Assembly (NCBI RefSeq): GCF_029960815.1
Contig: NZ_JASBRE010000012.1
Location: forward strand, 62,001 to 126,000
Direction of reading: 5' to 3'
Source of the DNA: Pseudomonas sp. AL03
GTDB taxonomy: Bacteria; Pseudomonadota; Gammaproteobacteria; Pseudomonadales; Pseudomonadaceae
Length of the DNA stretch: 64,000 nt
Shown: piece by piece, positions 1 to 8,155 of the stretch
Position numbering within the stretch: the first letter of the stretch is position 1
Layout: each line of letters opens with the position of its first letter
Notes under the pieces: model-generated
Seen by the model: only the letters and a program-made list of their open reading frames with translations
What the model was told of the DNA's origin: nothing
Database searches by the model: none
Position numbers and translations under genes: made by a program

Positions 1-75
1 ACCTCAGGCAATACCCATGCCGCAGTGCTGATGGTGGCGGAGAAGGGCGCCGACCTGATTTTGCAGGACGCCTGA
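1..75 (+). CDS. 3' end of an unidentified protein (partial)
   Basis: The first 25 codons read openly in frame 1 and stop at TGA 73-75, giving a tail ending in GADLILQDA. The gene starts before the window. The next gene begins 115 bases later after a gap with no obvious hairpin, so the two may not be cotranscribed. The fragment is too short to assign a family. Confidence 0.45.
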   Translation, partial: TSGNTHAAVLMVAEKGADLILQDA

Positions 76-190
76 TTTCATCGCTTGCCTGTATCAAAAA
101 TGAATTTTCCGCCGAGTCCGCTGCTCATACCTGATAGACAGCGGATTTGAGCCCGCGAAATCATTTAGGCAATCAGGGAGTGGCACAGTC

Positions 191-598
191 ATGAGTCCAG
201 TATCGACGGCGGGCGAGCACCTTCCTGGCGGGTTGATTCTTGTGGTTGAGGACGACCCGCTGATCCTGGAGTTTCTCTGCGAAGTTCTTCAGGAGGAAGG
301 CTTTTTGGTTCAACCGCAGGCCAGCGCAGACGCCGCATCGCAATACCTGGAACTGCATGCACAAAAGGTGAGCTTGTTGCTCACGGACATCACCATGCCG
401 GGCAAACTCAATGGCGCAGACCTGGCCAATCTGTTTGGCGACCGCTGGCCGGACAAACCGATCATGATCATGTCTGGCTTCGAAACGCCGAAAAGCGCCG
501 GGGTCAGGCATTCGGTTTCATTCATCCAGAAACCGTGGGCGCTTGGGCAGTTGCTGGATTGTGTGGACGGTGCCTTGAAGTCGAAACGTACCCTGTAG
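191..598 (+). CDS. Single-domain response regulator (CheY-like receiver)
   Basis: A 135-residue protein that is essentially one receiver domain. The acidic pocket is E20-D21-D22, the phosphoacceptor is D66 in LLLTDITMPG, the switch Ser is S95 in IMSGFE, and the conserved Lys is K114 in IQKPW. There is no output domain, so it should act by protein-protein contact or as a phosphate shuttle or sink, in the cytoplasm. GGGAG about 11 bases before the ATG supports the start. No histidine kinase is adjacent; the partner is unknown. The HAD gene that follows begins within 30 bases and may be cotranscribed. Confidence 0.85.
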   Translation: MSPVSTAGEHLPGGLILVVEDDPLILEFLCEVLQEEGFLVQPQASADAASQYLELHAQKVSLLLTDITMPGKLNGADLANLFGDRWPDKPIMIMSGFETPKSAGVRHSVSFIQKPWALGQLLDCVDGALKSKRTL

Positions 599-624
599 AA
601 CCTGCGGCAACTTCTACCTCGCCA

Positions 625-1344
625 ATGCTACATTGCTCGGCGAACCCGCCTGCACTTGCGAGAGCAAGTCCCCCCTTGTCTGCTCACGATTCCGTCTTCA
701 ACACCCCGTACCGCGCTTTTCTGTTCGATATGGATGGCACCGTCCTCAACTCCATCGCCGCTGCCGAGCGGATCTGGGCAGCCTGGGCCTTGCGCCACGG
801 CGTCGATGTCGACACCTTCCTGCCAACCATCCATGGCGTTCGCGCCATCGACACCATCAATCGTCTGGCGTTGGCCGGGGTGGATGCCGAGGCTGAAGCA
901 GCGTTCATCACTGAGGCAGAAATCGAGGATGTCGAGGGGATCATTGAGGTGCCTGGCGCGGCAGACTTTCTGAAGTCGCTGCCCGCCAACCAATGGGCGA
1001 TCGTCACCTCGGCGCCGAAGGCATTGGCGCTGCGCCGGATGGCCGCGGCGGGCATTGCGCAACCTTTGGTGATGGTCACTGCCGAAGACGTCAGTGCCGG
1101 CAAACCCGATCCCGCGGGCTATCGACTGGCGGCTGAGCGGTTGGGTGTTGAACCGGCCGATTGCCTGATTTTCGAAGACGCCACCGTGGGTATTCTCGCG
1201 GCCGAGGCGGCGGGCGCGGACCTGATCGTGGTGACCTCGACCCACGACCATCCGCTCCAGACCCCGCACGCCACACTCGCCAGCTATGAGGCAGTCGTCG
1301 CCCATGTGGATGACGGCGACCATATCCGCCTACACACAATCTAA
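625..1344 (+). CDS. HAD-superfamily phosphatase (sugar-phosphatase type)
   Basis: A HAD hydrolase of subfamily IA, about 239 residues from ATG 625. Motif I is FLFDMDGTVLNS (nucleophile and acid Asp), motif II is the VTSAP Ser/Thr region, motif III is the Lys of SAGKPDP, and motif IV is IFEDATVGI. A helical cap domain lies between motifs I and II. Such proteins dephosphorylate small phosphorylated metabolites, often sugar phosphates; the substrate cannot be read from sequence. The start is uncertain: the frame is open upstream into the preceding gene, ATG 625 lacks a good ribosome binding site, and TTG 677 would leave a shorter N-terminus nearer to the usual family length. Confidence 0.8.
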   Translation: MLHCSANPPALARASPPLSAHDSVFNTPYRAFLFDMDGTVLNSIAAAERIWAAWALRHGVDVDTFLPTIHGVRAIDTINRLALAGVDAEAEAAFITEAEIEDVEGIIEVPGAADFLKSLPANQWAIVTSAPKALALRRMAAAGIAQPLVMVTAEDVSAGKPDPAGYRLAAERLGVEPADCLIFEDATVGILAAEAAGADLIVVTSTHDHPLQTPHATLASYEAVVAHVDDGDHIRLHTI

Positions 1345-1353
1345 TGTGGATGG

Positions 1354-1464
1354 CTAATAAACCCCGGGAATCAACCGCCAACTGCGGGCGCAGTAAGCCT
1401 CGTATTCGCTGCCGAACTGCGCGAAAAACGCCAGGTTGGCCGAGATTTTCATCTTTATCTCCAC
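1354..1464 (-). pseudogene. C-terminal remnant resembling an isoprenylcysteine/phospholipid methyltransferase
   Basis: On the minus strand a short open stretch encodes VEIKMKISANLAFFAQ followed by FGSEYEAYCARSWRLIPGVY and a stop at 1354-1356. The EYxAYxxRxxRxIPG pattern is typical of the extreme C-terminus of ICMT/PEMT-like membrane methyltransferases. An in-frame stop at 1483-1485, just before the GlxA-type gene begins (its last codon is at 1488), shows that the rest of the protein is absent. I read it as a relic tail; the family call is inference from a short motif. Confidence 0.4.
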
Positions 1465-1487
1465 ACGTGGGCCCGACACGTTTCATC

Positions 1488-2426
1488 CTACGCCGAACGG
1501 GCATTGCGTCGAATCACCTGCGGCGGCTGCCCGAACGCTCGAAGGAAGGCTTCGCGCATGCGGCGACAGTCGCTGAAGCCCGACTCCTCGGCGATTTGAT
1601 CGAGGGTCAGTCGCCCGCGCTCCAGCATTTGACGCGCCGTTTCCAGACGCAGGTTTTCGATGGCCTTGGCCGGCGATTGACCGGTTTCCGCCCGGAAGGC
1701 CCGGCTGAATTGCCGAGGGCTGAGGCGCGCGACGTCCGCCAGTTGCTCCACCGACAACGTCTCGGTGAGGTGTTCTCGCGCATAGCCGAGGGCGGTTTGA
1801 ATGCGGTCGGATTTCGCTTCCAGTTCCAGCAGCGCCGAGTGCTGCGACTGGCCTCCCGCGCGGCGGTGGTACATCACCAGTTTCTGCGCCACGGAACGGG
1901 CCAGTGCGGCGCCGTGATCCTTTTCAACCATGGCCAGCGCCAGGTCGATGCCGGCGGTCATCCCGGCGGAAGTCCAGATCGAACCGTCAACGACGTAGAT
2001 GCGGTCTTCTTCCACTTTGATCGATGGAAACCGCGCTTGCAGCTCCCGTGCATAAGCCCAATGGGTGGTGGCCCGCCGTCCGTCGAGCAAACCCGCCTGG
2101 GCCAGGACGAACGCTCCGGAGCAGATCGACGCCGTTCGTCGTGCGGATTTAACGTTTGCACGCAGGTAAGTCAGCACACCCTCGGGGGCCTGCTCGAGGA
2201 TCGCATCGCCGCCAACCACGATCACCGTGTCGAACACCTGCTCACCAAAGGCCTGCGTGCCGACACTCAAACCGCCGGAGGCACGCAACGTGCGGCCGTC
2301 TTCGGACACCACGCTCACTTCATAGAGCGTCTCGCCAGCGCTGAAGTTGGCGTACTCGAACACTGGCATGGCCGCCAGCGCCATGGACTGGAACCCTTCA
2401 AACACTACAAACGCTACGGAAGTCAT
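1488..2426 (-). CDS. GlxA-family AraC-type transcriptional regulator
   Basis: A 312-residue regulator with an N-terminal DJ-1/PfpI-like (glutamine amidotransferase-like) domain, about residues 1-175, and a C-terminal AraC/XylS double helix-turn-helix, about 205-305. The nucleophile-elbow-like segment ASICSGAF and the second-helix signature EESGFSDCRRMREAF are visible. GlxA regulators sense small nitrogenous or other metabolites through the N-terminal domain, usually without enzymatic activity. It is transcribed divergently from the short-chain dehydrogenase at 2548, with 121 bases between the start codons, so it probably controls that gene. The inducer is unknown. Confidence 0.88.
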   Translation of the reverse strand: MTSVAFVVFEGFQSMALAAMPVFEYANFSAGETLYEVSVVSEDGRTLRASGGLSVGTQAFGEQVFDTVIVVGGDAILEQAPEGVLTYLRANVKSARRTASICSGAFVLAQAGLLDGRRATTHWAYARELQARFPSIKVEEDRIYVVDGSIWTSAGMTAGIDLALAMVEKDHGAALARSVAQKLVMYHRRAGGQSQHSALLELEAKSDRIQTALGYAREHLTETLSVEQLADVARLSPRQFSRAFRAETGQSPAKAIENLRLETARQMLERGRLTLDQIAEESGFSDCRRMREAFLRAFGQPPQVIRRNARSA

Positions 2427-2547
2427 TGGGGTGTCCTCAAATCCTATGTCCTAAAAACGTACTTTAAACGTCATTTGAGACGAGCGTGAGTCAATCTATA
2501 ACGGTTCACACCGGCGAAGATATCGCCTCACTGTGAAGGAAATCGAC

Positions 2548-3135
2548 ATGGCCCTCTCATCCAAAGGCACCGCACTGATCACTGGCGCCTCTTCGGGCAT
2601 CGGCGCGGTGTATGCCGACCGACTCGCCCGACAGGGTTACGACCTGATTCTGGTCGCCCGCAGCCAGGCGAAACTGAACGCCTTGGCCAACCATCTGAGT
2701 AACGAAACCGGCCGCGTCGTGGAAGTGGTCGCCGCCGACTTAAAAGACAAGGCCGACGTGCTGCGGGTCGAAGCGATTCTGCGCTCCGACGCCCGTATCA
2801 CCCTGTTGGTCAACAATGCCGGGGTCGGCGCTGTCATGCCGCTGCTCGCCAGCCCCGTGGACGACATGGAAGGCATTCGCATCCAGGCCGTTTTGCCAGG
2901 CGCCACCGCCACTGACTTCTGGAGTGAGGCCGGCAACCCGGTGGAAAACCTGCCGCAAGAGATCGTAATGTCTGCCGAGGACATGGTCGATGCCGCACTC
3001 GTGGGCTTGGCGAGTGGCGAAGTGGTGACCCTTCCGGGCCTGCACGATGGCGATCAGTGGGACGCCTACGAAGTCCAGCGCCAGGCGCTTTCAGGCTTGT
3101 TCGGTAATTCCACGGCGGCACCGCGTTATCGCTGA
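2548..3135 (+). CDS. Short-chain dehydrogenase with an internal in-frame deletion
   Basis: The protein starts as a normal SDR: cofactor loop TGASSGIG, Asp of VAADLKDKADV, and NNAG. After VDDME it jumps straight to IRIQAVLPGATATDFW, which in the family lies after the catalytic Ser and the YxxxK pair. About 60-70 residues carrying the catalytic tetrad are therefore missing, and the 195-residue length is short for a roughly 260-residue family. The reading frame is kept. The ATG at 2548 is preferred over an upstream GTG because AAGGA lies 7 bases upstream. The protein should bind NAD(P) poorly or non-productively and is unlikely to be an active dehydrogenase. It is divergent from the GlxA-type regulator. 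Confidence 0.8.
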   Translation: MALSSKGTALITGASSGIGAVYADRLARQGYDLILVARSQAKLNALANHLSNETGRVVEVVAADLKDKADVLRVEAILRSDARITLLVNNAGVGAVMPLLASPVDDMEGIRIQAVLPGATATDFWSEAGNPVENLPQEIVMSAEDMVDAALVGLASGEVVTLPGLHDGDQWDAYEVQRQALSGLFGNSTAAPRYR

Positions 3136-3203
3136 GACGGTCACCGCCGGGGCAGGGTGAACTAAGCTTGGATTAGGGCCGTTCACCCTTAAGGAATTCC
3201 ACC

Positions 3204-4136
3204 ATGCTTCACATCAGAACACCGTTGATTCTGCACCCGGGCCTGTCGACGCCGGCCCGGCGGATCTGGCTCAAACTGGAAAACCTGCAACCCAGCGGCT
3301 CGTTCAAATTGCGCGGCATGGGCCTTTTGTGCAGTCAGGCAAAGGCGCAGGGCAAACGCAAAGTCGTCTGTCCTTCCGGCGGCAATGCCGGGTTTGCTAC
3401 CGCAGTGGCTGCCGCCAGCCTGGGGTTGAAAGCCTGCATTGTGGTGCCGCACACCACACCGGAAACCACCCGCGCACGGATCAGGAAAACCGGTGCCGAG
3501 GTGATTGTCCACGGCAAGCTCTGGGACGACGCGAATCAACGGGCGAAGGAACTCTCACAGCACGCGGACACCGAATACGTGCCGGCCTTCGATCACCCGG
3601 TGTTGTGGGAAGGGCACAGCACGATAGTCGATGAAATCCTCGAAGACTGCCCTCAGGTCGATGCCGTGGTGACGTCGGTAGGGGGCGGTGGTTTGCTGGC
3701 GGGCATCCTCACCGGGCTGATTCGCCATGACCGCATGGATTGCCGGATCATTGCTTGCGAAACCCGGGGGGCGGCCTCTTTTGCGACCGCGGTTGCTGCC
3801 GGGCATCCGGTCAGACTGCCGCGGATCGACACCGTTGCCACTTCGCTTGGTGCTGCTCAGGTAGCCGCCTGGCCGGTGCAGCACATCCTCGACTTCCCCC
3901 ACGAGTGCGTGGTGCTCAGCGATGACGAGGCGATCATGGGCGTGGTCCGTTACGCCAACGACTTGCGTCAGTTGGTCGAGCCTGCATGTGGTGTTTCGTT
4001 GGCGATTGGATACCTGGACCATCCGGCAATTGCCGATGCCCATGATGCAGTGATTGTGGTGTGCGGCGGCGTGAGCATCAGCGCGCAATTGGTGGCGGGG
4101 TGGGCGCGTTTATTCACAGGCGCTGAAGCAAGGTAG
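3204..4136 (+). CDS. PLP-dependent serine/threonine dehydratase-like enzyme
   Basis: A 310-residue fold-type II PLP enzyme. The Schiff-base lysine is K35 in SGSFKLRG; the substrate/carboxylate loop SGGNAG is at 58-63; the phosphate-binding glycine loop GGGGL is near 160-164; and the C-terminal part ends with VVCGGVSIS. This layout matches short L-serine/L-threonine dehydratases that lack a regulatory ACT domain, producing pyruvate or 2-oxobutyrate plus ammonia. A good AAGGA ribosome binding site precedes the ATG. It stands alone, 68 bases after the SDR gene. A beta-eliminase acting on another hydroxy amino acid cannot be excluded. Confidence 0.85.
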   Translation: MLHIRTPLILHPGLSTPARRIWLKLENLQPSGSFKLRGMGLLCSQAKAQGKRKVVCPSGGNAGFATAVAAASLGLKACIVVPHTTPETTRARIRKTGAEVIVHGKLWDDANQRAKELSQHADTEYVPAFDHPVLWEGHSTIVDEILEDCPQVDAVVTSVGGGGLLAGILTGLIRHDRMDCRIIACETRGAASFATAVAAGHPVRLPRIDTVATSLGAAQVAAWPVQHILDFPHECVVLSDDEAIMGVVRYANDLRQLVEPACGVSLAIGYLDHPAIADAHDAVIVVCGGVSISAQLVAGWARLFTGAEAR

Positions 4137-4184
4137 GGCTGCAAACGCTATCCGTTGCGAGCCCCACCCCTATTTTTTCAGCCT

Positions 4185-4502
4185 TCATTGACCCGCAGCA
4201 ATGCCATCCTGGACGAGAATCGCTCTGGCCAGGTCTTCGTCGCTGGCGTTGAGACCGGGATTGTCCTGACGAATCTGTTTTAAGACCGACTCCAGATAAA
4301 CCCCACGAATCGCACCGCCACTGGCAACGAAGCTGGAGGCGTCATCTCGGGCAGGAATCATGAGTTTGTCGTCCTTGAACGTCGAGTACAACGATGCGGA
4401 AACCCCGGCTGACGTGGCGACATCGCCTGTATCCACTTTGGCCATAGCGGAGCCGAAGGGTAAACACAGCAGAAGGGAAGAAGTAATTATCAGACGGCGC
4501 AT
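4185..4502 (-). CDS. DUF2388 family small exported protein
   Basis: About 105 residues. The start is placed at the ATG encoding MRRLIITSS because GAGGACACC precedes it; a longer open frame upstream lacks support. A Sec signal peptide (MRRLIITSSLLLCLPFGSAMA) is followed by a mature domain with SAGVSASLYSTF and DDASSFVASGGAIRGVYLE, typical of the Pseudomonas DUF2388 family. Function is unknown; the location should be periplasmic or surface. It follows the histidine kinase gene on the same strand, 177 bases downstream, with a repeat fragment in between, so it is probably a separate unit. Confidence 0.8.
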   Translation of the reverse strand: MRRLIITSSLLLCLPFGSAMAKVDTGDVATSAGVSASLYSTFKDDKLMIPARDDASSFVASGGAIRGVYLESVLKQIRQDNPGLNASDEDLARAILVQDGIAAGQ

Positions 4503-4639
4503 GACGGTGTCCTCTAAAAACGTGAAGCAAAAAAGGAAGTACCTCATCTATTAGGATGCGTGGCAGTCGTCAGGAGTTCCCTGTCGATGCGTGATCAGTC
4601 CAAAGACTGCCTCTGAAAAAGCTCAGCCCTTCTGCAGTT

Positions 4640-4663
4640 GCCGAGCCTGCGAGGCTGCGTTCG
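4640..4663. repeat. Single copy of a GAGCCTGCGAGGCTGCG repeat core
   Basis: These 24 bases are identical to the stretch at 53392-53415 inside the large cruciform before benA. The core GAGCCTGCGAGGCTGCG is itself partly palindromic. It lies between the DUF2388 gene and the histidine kinase gene and is best read as a solitary REP-like unit. Confidence 0.6.
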
Positions 4664-4679
4664 GGGATTGTGTGAGGCT

Positions 4680-6074
4680 TTAGGTCTGTGGAATCAGGCT
4701 CTGCTGGCAATCGAGCACCAATCGCGCACCGCCGAGTTCACTGCTGCCCGCCTCAAGCGCAAACCCATGCAAGCTCACAATCGCCGCAACGATCGACAAC
4801 CCCAACCCAAACCCGCTTTTCTGATCACCACCCTCTGCACGATAAAAGCGTCGAAACACCGCCTCTCGCTCAGCCACCGGAATCCCAGGCCCCGAGTCGA
4901 GCACTTCGATCCGCGTATGCCCACCGTCATTGATCCCCCGCAAAATCACCTCACCACCCGGCGGTGTGAATTTGATCGAGTTGCTCAGCAGGTTTGCCAC
5001 CGCCTCAAACAACAACGCTCGATCACCGTTCAGTGCAGGCAACGACTCCGGCAATTGCAGCTGGAAAACCAGCTCACCTTCCTCCGCCAAGGGTAGGTAA
5101 AAGTCGTGCAACTCTTGCAGCAACGGCACCGGATCCAGCTGTACAAAACCCGAACGGCGCTGGCGATCTTCCAGTTCGGAAACCCGCAGCAACCCGCGAA
5201 AACGCGCCATCAAGGTATCCGCCTCGCCGAGCACTGAATCCAGTTGCACGGCCAGCGTCGAACCGTCGTCAGCCTGCTGCTGAATCCGGTACAGCTGCGC
5301 CCGCAGGCGGGTCAGCGGCGTGCGTAAGTCATGGGCGATGTTGTCGCAGACGCCCTTGACCTCGTTCATCAAGCGCTCGATACGTTCGAGCATGGCGTTG
5401 ACGATAGCGGCGAGCATGTCCAGCTCATCGCGGCGATTGGACAGTGGCAGTCGCCGGGTCAGGTCGCCGGCAACGATGGCCTCGGCGCTGGCCTGAATTG
5501 CGCGTATTCGCCGCAGTGGCCGGCGGCGCAACAAGTGCCAACCGGCGATGCCCGGAAGGATCGTCAACGTCACGCCCCAGAGCAACGCATGAAGGATGAT
5601 CCGGGTGACGGCGAACAACGAACCGTTGTCCCGCACCAGCACCAGCCAGCGTCCGTCCTTTGTCTGGGTCGCCACCGCGTCGCAGCTGTCGGCGGGCAGG
5701 GTCGGGTCGTCGGAATCGGCGCAGTCGCTGAGCATGTGAATCTTGCCGTCCAGTGGCAGCCCTTCGGGAATGTGCTGCAGAGCGCCGCTGAGGTAGCGAT
5801 GCTGGTCATCGAACAGGCCATAGGCGTCGATGCCGCGAATGTCGAAGGTCATGCTGACGGCGAGGGCTTCTACCAGTTGTTCGCCCGAAAAGCGTGAAAA
5901 CAAGTGCTGACGTTGCATCAGCGAGTGTTTGGCCAGGTTGTCCAGGTAATCGGAAACCTCGTAGTACATGACCCCCATGAGGATCCCGCTCCAGAGCACG
6001 AACAGCGAACTGTAGAGCGCCAGCAAACGGCTGCTGGAAGAGCGCCAGCCGTTAGAGGGGTTCAGCAATGACAT
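4680..6074 (-). CDS. Membrane sensor histidine kinase (OmpR partner type)
   Basis: A 464-residue classical kinase. A transmembrane helix at about 17-37 and another at about 157-177 bracket a periplasmic sensor region of about 115 residues containing two Cys. Then come a HAMP domain (about 180-235), the phosphoacceptor H248 in CDNIAHDLRTPL, the N-box VANLLSNSIKF, and the G-boxes LDSGPGI and GFGLGLSIV. It overlaps the response regulator gene by 23 bases, so the two are translationally coupled and act as a pair. The signal is not evident; the Asp/Cys-rich periplasmic loop would suit a metal or redox cue, but this is only inference. Confidence 0.9.
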   Translation of the reverse strand: MSLLNPSNGWRSSSSRLLALYSSLFVLWSGILMGVMYYEVSDYLDNLAKHSLMQRQHLFSRFSGEQLVEALAVSMTFDIRGIDAYGLFDDQHRYLSGALQHIPEGLPLDGKIHMLSDCADSDDPTLPADSCDAVATQTKDGRWLVLVRDNGSLFAVTRIILHALLWGVTLTILPGIAGWHLLRRRPLRRIRAIQASAEAIVAGDLTRRLPLSNRRDELDMLAAIVNAMLERIERLMNEVKGVCDNIAHDLRTPLTRLRAQLYRIQQQADDGSTLAVQLDSVLGEADTLMARFRGLLRVSELEDRQRRSGFVQLDPVPLLQELHDFYLPLAEEGELVFQLQLPESLPALNGDRALLFEAVANLLSNSIKFTPPGGEVILRGINDGGHTRIEVLDSGPGIPVAEREAVFRRFYRAEGGDQKSGFGLGLSIVAAIVSLHGFALEAGSSELGGARLVLDCQQSLIPQT

Positions 6075-6735
6075 AACCCGAGCCTCGCACGGTTCGAATC
6101 AGTTGGACATTGCCTGGCGGGTCGATTTTCTTGCGCAGCCGGCCGATGTGCACGTCGATCAGGTTGGTGCCGGGGTCGAAGTGGTAACCCCAGACCTCTT
6201 CGAAAATCATCATCCGCGACAGAATCTGCCCGGTGTTACGCATCAGGAATTCCAGCAATTTGTACTCGGTGGGCAACAGCGTCAGCAGCTGACCGTCGCG
6301 ACTGGCTTCATGGCTGATCAGGTTCAGCTCCAGATCCGCCACCCGCAACGTGGTGGCCTGGGCGGTCACGGTGTTCTGTCGGCGCAGCAGGACTTCGACC
6401 CGGGCGGCCATTTCATCAGTGGCGAACGGTTTGGTCAGGTAATCGTCACCACCAGCGCGCAAGCCGCGCACACGCTCATCGACGTCGGAGAGGGCGCTGA
6501 TCATCAGGATCGGCGTGGCCACGCCCATGGTCCGCAACGTGGTGACAATCGCCAGACCATCGAGCTCGGGCAGCATGCGATCAAGGGTGATCAAATCGTA
6601 GTGGCCGCTGACCGCCCGCGCGAGACCCTCGCGGCCGTTGTCGACCCAATCCACGTCGAGACCGTGGCTGCTCAATTCGGTGACGATTTCCCGGGCAGTC
6701 ACGGCGTCGTCTTCGATGGTCAAGATGCGGGTCAT
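6052..6735 (-). CDS. OmpR-family response regulator
   Basis: A 227-residue regulator with a receiver domain (E8-D9-D10, phosphoacceptor D52 in LITLDRMLPELDG, K102 in LTKPF) and a C-terminal winged helix (about 130-225) with the recognition and wing segment LIDVHIGRLRKKI and RGSGYVI. It is the first gene of the pair, overlapping the kinase by 23 bases. Targets are not obvious nearby; the divergent membrane-protein gene at 7015, 280 bases away, is the closest candidate. Confidence 0.9.
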   Translation of the reverse strand: MTRILTIEDDAVTAREIVTELSSHGLDVDWVDNGREGLARAVSGHYDLITLDRMLPELDGLAIVTTLRTMGVATPILMISALSDVDERVRGLRAGGDDYLTKPFATDEMAARVEVLLRRQNTVTAQATTLRVADLELNLISHEASRDGQLLTLLPTEYKLLEFLMRNTGQILSRMMIFEEVWGYHFDPGTNLIDVHIGRLRKKIDPPGNVQLIRTVRGSGYVIAEPL

Positions 6736-7014
6736 AGGGCGGGCCTGATTAAGAGTTCACAACGTTGCGCGGCATTTTGCCAAGAAATGAGCGCAGGCTT
6801 TCTAAATAAAACTTCATGCAGGCACCTATTTGGTCAATGCATAAAACCCGCTGCAATTGGCAGTTCCTTGCAAATTGCATGGTCATGGGAAGTAAAAAAT
6901 TTTATAACTTATTGAAATACTGCGATTTATTGAAAGTTGGCAACTGGCACGGTGACTGCATTTCTTCCATTGAAGAGTTGTAACACCATCTTTCCTGCCT
7001 GGAGCGATATAACA

Positions 7015-7953
7015 ATGAATAGATCCTCTGATGGTTTCTCTCCTGCCTTCGAAGAAGCGAGCACGCTTTCTGGCGTGTCCTGGGGGGCGATATTCGCAGG
7101 GGCCGCGGCGGCGGCGGCGTTGTCGCTGATCCTTCTGTTGCTCGGCTTTGGCTTGGGTTTTTCGGCGGTATCGCCTTGGGCCCATGAAGGCGTGAGCGCC
7201 AAGGGCCTGGGGATTTCAACGATCGTCTGGCTGGCCGCGACCCAAATCGCGGCGTCCGGGCTTGGCGGTTATATCGCCGGTCGACTGCGGGTGAAGTGGG
7301 CGAACATGCATGGTGATGAGGTTTATTTCCGTGACACGGCCCATGGTTTTCTGGCCTGGTGCGTGGCGACGTTGGTGACCGCGACATTGGTCGTTGGCTC
7401 GGTCAGCAGTATTGTCAGCGGTGGTGTGCAGGCTGGGGCAAGTGTCGTCGGTGGTGCGGCGAATGCGGCGACTCAGGCTGCTGGCACCGCGGTCGGCAAA
7501 ACCGACAGTGACCAATATGGTTACTTTATCGACAGCCTGTTCCGCGATGATCGTCCGACTGCGGTCAGTGATGACGCCGTTTATGGCACCGTGACGCGCA
7601 TCTTCGTGCGCAGCCTGAGCAGCGATGGTCAGCTGGCTGCCGAAGATCGCACCTACCTGGCGCAACTGGTCGCCCAACGGACCAACCTCACTCAAGCGGA
7701 CGCTGAACGTCGCGTCGATGAAGTGTATGCCCGCACCCAGAAGGCCGTAGCCGACGCCAAACTGGCTGCCCAACAAGCTGCTGATAAGGCTGCGAAGGTG
7801 GCTGCAATGACCTCGCTGTGGATGTTCATTGCACTGCTCATTGGCGCGTTTTTCGCCAGCCTTGCTGCAACTTTCGGTGGTCGTCGTCGGGATGCGGTCG
7901 AGTACCTCGAAACCGACGCTTATGTATCCACCACTTCCGTACCTGTTCGTTAA
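7015..7953 (+). CDS. Glycine/alanine-rich multi-helix membrane protein
   Basis: A 312-residue protein. The ATG at 7015 is chosen over an upstream frame extension because GGAG sits about 10 bases before it. There are three N-terminal hydrophobic segments (about residues 17-42, 58-82 and 105-130), then a hydrophilic region of about 120 residues rich in Ala and Gln with coiled-coil character (TQADAERRVDEVYARTQKAVADAK), then a final transmembrane helix and a short basic tail with GGRRRDAVEY. I do not recognise a characterised function. It is followed 15 bases later by a tiny membrane peptide, likely in one operon. Confidence 0.75.
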   Translation: MNRSSDGFSPAFEEASTLSGVSWGAIFAGAAAAAALSLILLLLGFGLGFSAVSPWAHEGVSAKGLGISTIVWLAATQIAASGLGGYIAGRLRVKWANMHGDEVYFRDTAHGFLAWCVATLVTATLVVGSVSSIVSGGVQAGASVVGGAANAATQAAGTAVGKTDSDQYGYFIDSLFRDDRPTAVSDDAVYGTVTRIFVRSLSSDGQLAAEDRTYLAQLVAQRTNLTQADAERRVDEVYARTQKAVADAKLAAQQAADKAAKVAAMTSLWMFIALLIGAFFASLAATFGGRRRDAVEYLETDAYVSTTSVPVR

Positions 7954-7968
7954 CCCAGGAGAACGCTC

Positions 7969-8040
7969 ATGCGCTCACTACTGCTGTTCTTTCTTGGCAT
8001 ACCCATCCCGATCATCATCCTGATCGCTCTATTTACCTGA
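7969..8040 (+). CDS. 23-residue single-helix membrane peptide
   Basis: ATG 7969 to TGA 8038-8040 encodes MRSLLLFFLGIPIPIIILIA followed by LFT. AGGAGA lies 6 bases upstream of the ATG, a strong ribosome binding site, and the reading frame begins 15 bases after the preceding membrane-protein gene. The peptide is one hydrophobic helix with a central IPIP kink. The strong initiation site and operon position argue for real expression. The function is unknown; a subunit or modulator of the upstream membrane protein is an inference. Confidence 0.6.
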   Translation: MRSLLLFFLGIPIPIIILIALFT

Positions 8041-8049
8041 TACGCCATA

Positions 8050-8126
8050 TCGCGAGCGAGTTCGCTTCCACAGGGGAGCGCGGTCAACTGTGGGTGCGAC
8101 GGTGCGACGATTCGACTTGCTCGCGA
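8050..8126. repeat. REP pair (GCGAGC type)
   Basis: TCGCGAGC at 8050-8057 is mirrored by GCTCGCGA at 8119-8126, and CCACAG by CTGTGG inside. This is the form of paired REP units common between Pseudomonas genes. It lies between convergent genes and may protect or terminate their transcripts. Confidence 0.65.
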
Positions 8127-8155
8127 TGGGGCCAGATCAGGCACAACAAATCGAT

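Noticed and set aside
1344..2489. Long plus-strand open frame over the GlxA-type gene
   Set aside because: Antisense shadow of a clear AraC/GlxA regulator; composition rich in Arg, His and Pro and no domain.
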